Origin: Spirochaetaceae bacterium
GTDB lineage: Bacteria; Spirochaetota; Spirochaetia; B11-G9
DNA: 64,000 nt
Assembly: GCA_015493635.1 (NCBI GenBank)
Contig: WGCU01000077.1
Location: forward strand, 23,442-87,441
Direction of reading: 5' to 3'
The notes below the pieces were generated by a model. It was not told where the DNA came from. It searched no databases and was given only the letters and a program-made list of their open reading frames with translations. Below, piece by piece: positions 28,060-36,393 of the stretch (the first letter of the stretch is position 1; every line of letters starts with the position of its first letter). A program made the position numbers and the translations under genes.

Positions 28060-28593
28060 ATGACAAAAAAAATAGTATTTATATGCCTGTTCATTTTACT
28101 CGCGGGAGCACCCTCCCTGATATTTTCCCAGGAACAGCCTGTATCTCCTGCACTGCAATACAAAGAAATAACCACCGCTCAGATAACCTTTAAGTGGACC
28201 ATCAGTGAAGGTAATCTGTACGTTATTCTTTCCGCACCGACAGACGGCTGGGTTTCCGTAGGATTTGATCCGACACGAATGATGAAAGACGCAAATATAA
28301 TTATCGGCTACGTTAAAGGAACTGAAGTTGTTATTGACGACCAGTTCGGAATAAGAACGACATCCCACAAACCGGATACAGAGCTGGGAGGAACGAACGA
28401 TGTTACCGTTTTGGGAGGCAGTGACACCGGAGGCATAACTACCCTCAGATTCTCCATTCCGCTTGATTCAAGGGATACCTTTGACCGGAAGATTGAAAAG
28501 GGGAATGAGTACACCATACTTGTTGCATACGGAGCAAGAGACAATCTGACATCGTACCACAATAAAAGAGGAAAGGTAAAAATCACATTTTAA
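28060..28593 (+). CDS. DOMON-domain secreted protein
   Basis: 177 aa; signal peptide; 'ITFKWTISEGNLYVILSAPTDGWVSVGFDPTRMMKDANIIIGYVKG'. Confidence 0.75.
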   Translation: MTKKIVFICLFILLAGAPSLIFSQEQPVSPALQYKEITTAQITFKWTISEGNLYVILSAPTDGWVSVGFDPTRMMKDANIIIGYVKGTEVVIDDQFGIRTTSHKPDTELGGTNDVTVLGGSDTGGITTLRFSIPLDSRDTFDRKIEKGNEYTILVAYGARDNLTSYHNKRGKVKITF

Positions 28594-28702
28594 TTGTTCT
28601 CAAATAACATATTTCATGAATTTCATAACAATATTTGCTAACTTATAACTTTTTCTTGACAAAAAGCTGTTTTTGTTGGAAAATAGTACAGGAGGATAAG
28701 AT

Positions 28703-29092
28703 ATGGGTAAAATTTATGTAATAGACGATGATCCTGATATTATTGATTTTCTGACCCTTGTCCTTGAAAAAGAGGGCCATTCTGTCGGTTTCCAAACCGA
28801 TGAACAGAATGCGCCGAAAAACGCAGCTACCTTTGGAGCAGACCTTATTATTCTGGATGTTATCTTTCCGGAAAACGACAGTGCCGGGTTTGAAATTGCC
28901 CGGGAGCTAAAACATAGCAACCAGACAAAAAAAATCCCCATTATCATTCTTTCTGCTGTCAATCAAATGGGGAATTATTCGGGAAGTTTTTCCAACAGAG
29001 ACAAGAACGACATCTATCTTCCCATAGAGGAATTCACTGAAAAACCCATTGAACCGGCAAAACTTATCAAGATAGTACAGAAACTTCTATGA
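28703..29092 (+). CDS. Stand-alone response-regulator receiver protein
   Basis: 129 aa; 'IYVIDDDPDIIDFL', 'DLIILDVIF', 'EKPIEPAKL'; no output domain. Confidence 0.9.
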   Translation: MGKIYVIDDDPDIIDFLTLVLEKEGHSVGFQTDEQNAPKNAATFGADLIILDVIFPENDSAGFEIARELKHSNQTKKIPIIILSAVNQMGNYSGSFSNRDKNDIYLPIEEFTEKPIEPAKLIKIVQKLL

Positions 29093-30273
29093 GTATCCAG
29101 CAATCCTTTCCTCATTCCTCTATAGCTATTGTAGGAATGGGGAAAGGAGGTACATCAATTTTAAAGCTGCTTCTGCAAATCACGGGAGCCACGGTAAAGT
29201 ATATTTGTGATACCAATCCAAAAACTGAAGGGATGATTCTTGGTTCCAGAATTGGTATTACCTGCTTAACAGAACTTAAGGGTTCTGATGTTGTAAGAGA
29301 CAGATCCCTCAATCTGATTTTTGAAGCTACCGGCAAAAAGGATATTTTTGAATATCTACAGGAAGAAGTAGCTACATACTGCACTGTTATCGGTGCCGTC
29401 GGGGCTCGGGTAATTTATTACCTTCTCGACGGACAGCAAAAAATTACCGAAGAGCTGCAGCAGTGCAAGCTGATCCTCTCAGAAAAGGTAATGGAGAGAA
29501 CGGAAGAACTTGAAAAAAGCAACCTGGAATTACAACGGCAGATTAATGACTATCAGGAACTGAATAAAAAATTACATCAGATCAATGAAGAAAAAACAAA
29601 ATATCTTGTAAATGCGACACATCAGCTAAAAGCGCCCTTTGCAGCTATTCAAAGTTACACCGAGCTGCTTCTCGACGGTTACGCGGATACCTTTTCCGAA
29701 AAAGCGGAATCAATACTACGAAAGATGAAAGACCGCTGTATCCTTCTTTCCAGTTCCATTAAAGAGATGCTGGAACTGGCAAATTTAAATTCATTTCTTG
29801 AAGAGAATTTACAGACGGATACGGAGAATCTTGACACCATTTTGCAAAAGGTTGTTGATTCTTTGCATCCTCTTATAAAAAGAAAGCACATGATCGTTAC
29901 GTTTCATTCCGGGAAGAGGCCCCATATAATCCGATGCAATAAAAAACAGATTGAAGCTCTCGCACAGATCCTTCTGGAAAACGCGGTTAATTATTCAGAC
30001 CCGGGAATGCCGATTGATATCCTGATCAAGAAGGACAAGGGAGGCAGAATACTTTTTTCAGTTTCTGATAAGGGAATAGGAATCGATAAAAAGAATTTGC
30101 AGAATATCTTTAAAGAATATTTCAGGACAAACAGAGGCGTACAAAAATCCTACAATGGAAGCGGTCTTGGACTTGCAATTGCAAAACGGATAGCAGAGCT
30201 TCACCGCAGTGATATCTCTGTTGACAGCATCTCCGGCGAAGGTTCTGTTTTTAAAATAGAGTTTCCCAAGTAA
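29089..30273 (+). CDS. Sensor histidine kinase with N-terminal Rossmann-like nucleotide-binding domain
   Basis: 394 aa; N-term 'SIAIVGMGKGGTSILKLLLQITGATVKYICDTNP' (GxGxxG); coiled coil; H-box 'NATHQLKAPFAAIQSY'; HATPase 'SVSDKGIGIDKKNLQNIFKEYFRTNRGVQKSYNGSGLGLAIAKRIAELH'. ATGA overlap with the receiver. Confidence 0.88.
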   Translation: MSIQQSFPHSSIAIVGMGKGGTSILKLLLQITGATVKYICDTNPKTEGMILGSRIGITCLTELKGSDVVRDRSLNLIFEATGKKDIFEYLQEEVATYCTVIGAVGARVIYYLLDGQQKITEELQQCKLILSEKVMERTEELEKSNLELQRQINDYQELNKKLHQINEEKTKYLVNATHQLKAPFAAIQSYTELLLDGYADTFSEKAESILRKMKDRCILLSSSIKEMLELANLNSFLEENLQTDTENLDTILQKVVDSLHPLIKRKHMIVTFHSGKRPHIIRCNKKQIEALAQILLENAVNYSDPGMPIDILIKKDKGGRILFSVSDKGIGIDKKNLQNIFKEYFRTNRGVQKSYNGSGLGLAIAKRIAELHRSDISVDSISGEGSVFKIEFPK

Positions 30274-30284
30274 AATTTATCATA

Positions 30285-30638
30285 TTATAGAGCCCGGGAT
30301 ACGACATACACATACTTCAAAATGTTACCGCCCGTATTTTTAACATTATGTTCTGTTTCCGGGGGACAGTAAAAAAAAGTACCTTCGTGTAAGGCGGCAG
30401 GATCCCTGCCGGAGATAAGAAACTCTCCCTTCCCTTCAAGTACGATAATGAGCTCCTCACGGTCGTTTGTACTATGGATCCCCACTGTTTCTCCCGGCCG
30501 CAACCGTACCAGTCCTGAACGCATAACAACACTTTCCGGAAATCCTCGTAAAATTCGTGAGAACCCCGCTTCCTTCTCTTCCGGAATAATAAGTTTTGGT
30601 TCCATAATACCTCCCTGTTGACCGTAAGTATACTTCAT
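30285..30638 (-). CDS. Cupin-domain protein
   Basis: 117 aa; 'GETVGIHSTNDREELIIVLEGKGEFLISGRDPAALHEGTFFYCPPETEHNVKNTG'. Confidence 0.85.
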   Translation of the reverse strand: MKYTYGQQGGIMEPKLIIPEEKEAGFSRILRGFPESVVMRSGLVRLRPGETVGIHSTNDREELIIVLEGKGEFLISGRDPAALHEGTFFYCPPETEHNVKNTGGNILKYVYVVSRAL

Positions 30639-30762
30639 TATTTATCTTTTTGCTATCATTATTTTATATTTTAGTATATTTTATTTGATTTATCATATTT
30701 ATTGTGATATATTTTTAGTAATTGATATATCTTATACTTTCTCCTCGATATCGGAGATGTTG

Positions 30763-33072
30763 ATGAAAGGGTTCGAATTACAAGCAACCGCTCCTCTTTC
30801 AGCCAGAGTTATATCTGTGGATGGGAGAATTCAGGGAGTAGGGTTCAGGCCTTTTTTGTACCGTCTTGCTGAAAAGTATGAATTAACGGGCTGGGTGAAG
30901 AACTGCACCGATGGAGTCCGCATATACATCGAAGGGCCTGAAAACAAAGTGCACTTGTTTATTAACGGGATCACATTAGACGCACCGGCTGCAGCCAAGG
31001 TACATTCTGTTCACGTCTCACCGGCAGCACAGGAATTCCTGCCCCGGTTTTCTATTCTTCCTTCAGAATCAGAAAAAACGAATGCTGCCATTTCTGAAAT
31101 TCCTCCGGATATAGCAGTCTGTAAAGAGTGCCTTTCAGACATGAAATCCCATGGGTCACGGCTAAACTATTTCTTTACAAACTGTACCAACTGCGGTCCC
31201 CGGTTCACTATCATCAAAGCCCTTCCCTATGACAGGGAAAGTACAACGATGGTTCCCTTTACCATGTGCGGTAACTGTCAAAAAGAATACAGAGAGGTAA
31301 CAGACAGAAGGTTTCACGCGCAGCCGGTCAGCTGTCTTAAGTGCGGTCCGTCTTATACCTTTCAGAGTAAAGATGAAACAATCACCAATGACCGGTTAAT
31401 TTTACAGAAAATCAGGGAGATAGTAGCAAACGGCGGTATATGCGCCATTAAAGGGCTGGGAGGTTACCACCTGGTCTGTGATCCCTTTAACACTGAAGCT
31501 GTTGAAAGATTGCGTAAAGTAAAGAAACGCGAAGGCAAGCCTTTTGCCGTTATGTTTCCCACCGTAGAGGAAATAAGGAACCATGTGCAGGTATCCGAAA
31601 CCGAAGAAAAAGCCTTAACCTCTTCTGCCGCCCCGATTGTACTTTTGAAACTCCGCAGAGGAACCTCAATCTCCTCCGTTGTGTACAGAAACCTGCCGGC
31701 ACTGGGATGTATCCTCCCCTACACCCCCTTCTACCATGCTCTTTTCTCCATTACCGGACTGAAAGCTCTCGTTCTTACGAGCGGTAATATCTCTCATCAG
31801 ACCCTTGTTACCGATAACAGGGAAGCTCTTTCCCTGTTTTTGGAAAGTACCGACGGAGTTGTTACGTACAACAGGGAAATCCATAACAGATGTGATGATT
31901 CAGTCGGCAGGGTATCAGCTAATATGTTTCGTCTTATCCGGCGTTCCCGGGGATGGGTCCCGGAATCCCTGCCTCTGAAAAATAATGCGGAAGGGATACT
32001 TGCCGTAGGGGCGGAACTTAAAACCTGCTTTTGTATCGGGAAAAACCACCGGGCTATTCTCAGCCAGCACATAGGCGATCTTAAAAACCCTGAAACGGTT
32101 GAAACCTTTAGCAGCACCGTTGAGCGGTTTAAACAACTTTTCCGCTTTTCTCCTTCTCTCATTGTTCACGATCTTCATCCTGACTACGCTTCTACAAGAT
32201 TTGCCCGTTCTCTCGGTCTACCGGTGCTGGAAGTTCAGCATCACCATGCCCATATTGCCTCCTGCCTGGCGGAGAATGGAAAAGACGAGACCGTTATCGG
32301 TTTCAGTTATGACGGGACAGGACGTGGGGATGACGGGAATATTTGGGGAGGTGAAGTTTTACTGTGCGACCTGGAAGGGTATCAGCGTGCTTACCACCTG
32401 CCGTATCTTCCCATGCCCGGAGGCGATGCAGTTGTGGCAGAACCATGGAGAATGGCACTCTCCGTGCTTTACCGGACATACGGTAAAAACCTTTTACGGA
32501 TGCCAGTTCTCTTCCTGAAAACTCAGGACCGGAACAAAATTGATATTGTTCTGAAAATGATCGAACGGAAGATCAACACGCCCTTAACGTCAAGTATGGG
32601 ACGGCTGTTTGATGCTGTCTCAGCCCTTCTTGGTCTCTGTACGAAGGCATCCTTTGACGCGGAAGCACCCATGCGTCTGGAGGCTGTTCTGAAACAGGGT
32701 GTAACAACGTTCTATCCTGTCCCGGTGACTGAAACAATTGATACCTCGCACCTCATAACGGGAATCATTGATGACATCCTGCGGAACGTTACTCCCGGGG
32801 AAATATCGGCCAAATTTCACAACAGCATTATCCACATGACCGGTACCATAGCCGAACGTATACGCAACCGTACCGGTGTATCGGTCTGTGCTCTCTCAGG
32901 AGGTGTTTTTATGAATGCATATCTCCTTGAAGGATGTACGAAAATACTGGAGCAAAAAGGGTTCAGTGTATTATCTCACACCGAGATCCCGTGTAATGAC
33001 GGTGGAATCGCATTGGGACAGTTGGCGATAGGTGCAAAAAAACGGGAAAAAGGAGCCGCATCATGTGTTTAA
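30763..33072 (+). CDS. hypF: Carbamoyltransferase HypF
   Basis: Acylphosphatase 'GRIQGVGFRPFLYRLAEKYELTGWVKN', zinc fingers 'CKECL...CTNCGPRFTI...CGNCQKEY...CLKCGP', C-terminal Kae1-like 'VQHHHAHIASCLAENG' and 'ALSGGVFMN'. Likely ATG 30763. Confidence 0.95.
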   Translation: MKGFELQATAPLSARVISVDGRIQGVGFRPFLYRLAEKYELTGWVKNCTDGVRIYIEGPENKVHLFINGITLDAPAAAKVHSVHVSPAAQEFLPRFSILPSESEKTNAAISEIPPDIAVCKECLSDMKSHGSRLNYFFTNCTNCGPRFTIIKALPYDRESTTMVPFTMCGNCQKEYREVTDRRFHAQPVSCLKCGPSYTFQSKDETITNDRLILQKIREIVANGGICAIKGLGGYHLVCDPFNTEAVERLRKVKKREGKPFAVMFPTVEEIRNHVQVSETEEKALTSSAAPIVLLKLRRGTSISSVVYRNLPALGCILPYTPFYHALFSITGLKALVLTSGNISHQTLVTDNREALSLFLESTDGVVTYNREIHNRCDDSVGRVSANMFRLIRRSRGWVPESLPLKNNAEGILAVGAELKTCFCIGKNHRAILSQHIGDLKNPETVETFSSTVERFKQLFRFSPSLIVHDLHPDYASTRFARSLGLPVLEVQHHHAHIASCLAENGKDETVIGFSYDGTGRGDDGNIWGGEVLLCDLEGYQRAYHLPYLPMPGGDAVVAEPWRMALSVLYRTYGKNLLRMPVLFLKTQDRNKIDIVLKMIERKINTPLTSSMGRLFDAVSALLGLCTKASFDAEAPMRLEAVLKQGVTTFYPVPVTETIDTSHLITGIIDDILRNVTPGEISAKFHNSIIHMTGTIAERIRNRTGVSVCALSGGVFMNAYLLEGCTKILEQKGFSVLSHTEIPCNDGGIALGQLAIGAKKREKGAASCV

Positions 33073-33302
33073 GTATTCCAGCTGAAATTATTTCCATTGA
33101 AGAAAATGGAAGGGCTCTCGTAAGTGTGGGAGGCACCAGATACAAGGCAAGTTTAATCCTTGTGGATAATGTAAAACCGGGAGATTTTATTCTTCTTCAC
33201 TCGGGATACGCAATAGGTAAAATTGATCCTGAGAGAGCGTATGAAACACTGCATCTCATGGAAGGAATCAAGAGGAAGGCTGATGATACCACTCATGAGT
33301 GA
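33063..33302 (+). CDS. hypC: Hydrogenase maturation chaperone HypC
   Basis: 79 aa; 'MCLSIPAEIISIEENGRALVSVGG...VKPGDFILLHSGYAIGKID'. Confidence 0.95.
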   Translation: MCLSIPAEIISIEENGRALVSVGGTRYKASLILVDNVKPGDFILLHSGYAIGKIDPERAYETLHLMEGIKRKADDTTHE

Positions 33303-34380
33303 ATACAGGGATAAAACCCGGGTAGACGAAATTCTTACAGCAATACGTGATATATCCCGAAAACAGGTAACATTCATGGAGGTATGCGGCGGCCATACCA
33401 TGGCTATCCATAAATCCGGCATTCCTTCGCTGCTTCCCTCCACCATAAAACTCTTATCCGGCCCCGGCTGCCCGGTATGTGTAACATCAAAGTACTTTAT
33501 TGATGAGGCTGCGGCTCTTGCAAGAATGGATAACACCATTATTACAACCTTCGGTGATTTAATCCGCGTTCCCGGCTCACTCACCTCACTTTCCCGGGAG
33601 AAAGCGGATGGTCGAGATATACGAATGGTCTACTCCCCTCTGGATGCCCTGGCAGCTGCAAAGGAAAATCCTGATAAAAATGTAATTTTTCTGGGTATAG
33701 GATTTGAAACAACAGCACCCTCAAGCGCTGCGGCGGTTCTTGAAGCGGAAACGCTGAAGCTTGACAATTTCTACATCCTCTCAGCACATAAAGTCATGCC
33801 GCCTGCCATGTCAGCGCTCATAGACGGGGGAGTAAAGATCAATGGATATATATGCCCCGGACATGTCAGCACCATAACGGGATCTCGGATATACAAACCC
33901 CTCGTCGAGAAATACCGCATTGGATGTGTCGTTTCCGGTTTTGAGCCGCTTGATATCCTTCAGACCATATTCCTTCTTGTTAAACAGTGTGAAACAGACA
34001 CTCCCGAACTGGAAAATCAATACACAAGAGCTGTTCAGGATAACGGGAACAGGAAAGCCCTCTCTCTGATGAACAAGGTTTTTGAACGTTCCGATGACTG
34101 GTGGCGGGGACTTGGAATTATACCTGACAGCGGATTGCAGTTAAAAAAACAGTACATAAAACATGACGCCCACAGGGTTTTTGAAATCAATTTTGAAAAA
34201 GGCCCCGAAGAAGAGGCCGGATGCAGATGCGGTGATGTCCTGAAAGGAACCATTTCACCTCCGGAATGTCCCCTCTTTTCCCGCGTCTGTACTCCCGGAA
34301 ATCCCGTAGGAGCCTGCATGGTTTCCAGTGAAGGGGCCTGTGCCGCATGGTTCAGATACTCAGGGGAGGCAAAACCATGA
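33283..34380 (+). CDS. hypD: Hydrogenase maturation protein HypD
   Basis: 'FMEVCGGHTMAIHKSGIPSLLPSTIKLLSGPGCPVCVT', 'VIFLGIGFETTAP', 'GFEPLDIL'. Confidence 0.96.
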   Translation: MIPLMSEYRDKTRVDEILTAIRDISRKQVTFMEVCGGHTMAIHKSGIPSLLPSTIKLLSGPGCPVCVTSKYFIDEAAALARMDNTIITTFGDLIRVPGSLTSLSREKADGRDIRMVYSPLDALAAAKENPDKNVIFLGIGFETTAPSSAAAVLEAETLKLDNFYILSAHKVMPPAMSALIDGGVKINGYICPGHVSTITGSRIYKPLVEKYRIGCVVSGFEPLDILQTIFLLVKQCETDTPELENQYTRAVQDNGNRKALSLMNKVFERSDDWWRGLGIIPDSGLQLKKQYIKHDAHRVFEINFEKGPEEEAGCRCGDVLKGTISPPECPLFSRVCTPGNPVGACMVSSEGACAAWFRYSGEAKP

Positions 34381-35384
34381 AAGGGATCATTACCATGGAT
34401 CATGGAAGCGGATACGGCCGGACGTCCGAGCTTATCGAATCCCTTTTTCTTGCCTCTTTTTCCGGTACAGGGCTGTCCGACCAGGGAGATTCAGCAATTC
34501 TTAGTATCGGATCTGATCACATAGCGTTTACCACAGATTCATTCGTCATTAAACCGGTATTTTTCCCCGGAGGAGATATCGGGAAGCTTGCCGTCTGCGG
34601 TACGGTAAATGATCTGGCCGTTTCTGGAGCCCATCCCCGGTATCTTTCCTGCGGATTCATACTTGAGGAAGGTCTTCCGCTGGAGGATCTGGAACGTATT
34701 GTTGCATCCATGGCACAAACAGCACAAGCAGGCGGTGTAAAGATTGTTACCGGTGATACGAAGGTTGTCGAGAAGGGTTCATGCGACAAACTGTACATCA
34801 ATACAGCAGGCATAGGTACCATAAGGGAAGAATATACCCATATTACAAATGCTGAAAAGGTGAAACCCGGGGATGTCATTATCATAAACGGTACCATAGC
34901 TGAACACGGTCTTGCTGTTCTTTCATTTCGAAACTCATTTGAAAACTCAATTATCTCTGACTGCACTCCCCTGTCCGGGCTCATAGAGAAATGTCTGGAA
35001 TCGGGTGCTGATATCCGGTTCATGAGAGACGCGACCCGCGGCGGGATTGCGGCGGTTTTATCAGAACTGGCGGTAAAAACAAAAACCGGAATAGAACTCT
35101 TTGAAAATGCAATTCCCATAAGGGATGAGGTTGCCGGACTGTGCGAGATGCTCGGGTTTGATCCTCTGTACGTTGCCAATGAGGGAAAGGTTTTAATGGC
35201 GGTATCAGAAAAGGAGGCCGGTAAAGTACTTTCAGTGCTGCATAACCATCCGGACGGGAAGAACAGCAGCATCATGGGAACCGTAACAGAGAAACATCCG
35301 GGAAGCATTGTTCTTAATACTTCCATAGGCGGCAGGCGGATCGTTGATATTCCCGCCGGAACACAGCTGCCGAGGATATGCTGA
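34377..35384 (+). CDS. hypE: Hydrogenase maturation protein HypE
   Basis: 'ITMDHGSGYGRTSELIESLF', 'CGTVNDLAVSGAHPRYLS', 'MRDATRGGIAAVLSELA', C-terminal 'PRIC'. Confidence 0.96.
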   Translation: MKGIITMDHGSGYGRTSELIESLFLASFSGTGLSDQGDSAILSIGSDHIAFTTDSFVIKPVFFPGGDIGKLAVCGTVNDLAVSGAHPRYLSCGFILEEGLPLEDLERIVASMAQTAQAGGVKIVTGDTKVVEKGSCDKLYINTAGIGTIREEYTHITNAEKVKPGDVIIINGTIAEHGLAVLSFRNSFENSIISDCTPLSGLIEKCLESGADIRFMRDATRGGIAAVLSELAVKTKTGIELFENAIPIRDEVAGLCEMLGFDPLYVANEGKVLMAVSEKEAGKVLSVLHNHPDGKNSSIMGTVTEKHPGSIVLNTSIGGRRIVDIPAGTQLPRIC

Positions 35385-35731
35385 TGCATGAGATGAGCGT
35401 TGTATCGAACATTATAAAGATTGCCCTCCAGACAGCGGAAGAAAATAATCTCGCAGCAGTAACGAAAATCAGAATAAAGGTAGGCAGTCAGCATCATCTG
35501 GCTCCTGATCTCATGGAATACGCTTTTTCTTTTTTTAAAAAAGATACCGCTGCCGCTGAAGCTTCCCTGGAAATCAAAAAAGTACCGGTAACCATGAAAT
35601 GTCTCCGATGCGGCAGAACCTTTACCGTAAACGAAGGTATCTATATCTGTCCTGTATGTGAATCGGTACACGTGGAAATGCTGACAGGCAGAGAATTAAT
35701 TATTGAAAATATAGAGGGGGAAACACAGTGA
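35384..35731 (+). CDS. hypA: Hydrogenase nickel-insertion protein HypA
   Basis: 'MHEMSVVSNIIKIALQTAEENN', zinc site 'CLRCGRTFTVNEGIYICPVCES'. Confidence 0.95.
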   Translation: MHEMSVVSNIIKIALQTAEENNLAAVTKIRIKVGSQHHLAPDLMEYAFSFFKKDTAAAEASLEIKKVPVTMKCLRCGRTFTVNEGIYICPVCESVHVEMLTGRELIIENIEGETQ

Positions 35732-36393
35732 AAATAGAAGTGATGAAGGCCTTGATGGAGGATAATGCCAGCAATGCCCAAAAATTACGGAATTTGTTTT
35801 CAGAAAAAGAAGTTCTGGTACTTAATCTTATCAGTTCTCCGGGATCAGGAAAAACCACTCTTCTGGAGAAAACGCTGGCGGAATTGAAGGATAGATATTC
35901 CATAGGGGTTATTGAAGGAGATATTACCACAGCGAGAGACGCTGAAAGGCTTACACAGTTCAATATACCCCAGGTAGTTATCAATACTGATGGAGCCTGT
36001 CACTTGAACGCCAACAGCATCGAAAAAGCCCTGGAGAGTTTTGATCTTGATGCGCTGGACCTTCTTTTCGTTGAGAACGTAGGAAACCTTGTATGTCCGT
36101 CGGAGTTCGACATCGGGGAGTATGCCAAAATAGCAATGGTAAGCACCACAGAAGGAGATGATAAACCGGCCAAGTATCCCCTCCTTTTTCAGGAGGCAAA
36201 ACTTGCACTCCTGAATAAAACAGACCTTATTCCCTACACAAACTTCAATTCGGACGCTTTTTACCGGGATTTACAGAATATCAACCCCGGAATACCTGTC
36301 CTTGAGATGTCGTGCATAACCAATGACGGTCTTTCGGGCTGGTTTGAATGGATAATAGCAGAACTGAAAAAAAGGAGGATACATAATGACTGA
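35728..36393 (+). CDS. hypB: Hydrogenase nickel-insertion GTPase HypB
   Basis: 221 aa; 'LNLISSPGSGKTTLLEKTL', 'GDITTARDAERL', 'LLFVENVGNLVCPSEFDIGEYAKIAMVSTTEGDDKPAKYPLLF'; no His-rich N-terminus. Confidence 0.95.
   Translation: MKIEVMKALMEDNASNAQKLRNLFSEKEVLVLNLISSPGSGKTTLLEKTLAELKDRYSIGVIEGDITTARDAERLTQFNIPQVVINTDGACHLNANSIEKALESFDLDALDLLFVENVGNLVCPSEFDIGEYAKIAMVSTTEGDDKPAKYPLLFQEAKLALLNKTDLIPYTNFNSDAFYRDLQNINPGIPVLEMSCITNDGLSGWFEWIIAELKKRRIHND

Noticed and set aside
34517-35671. 384-aa minus-strand ORF opposite hypE/hypA
   Set aside because: Shadow ORF; hypE and hypA are unambiguous on the plus strand.
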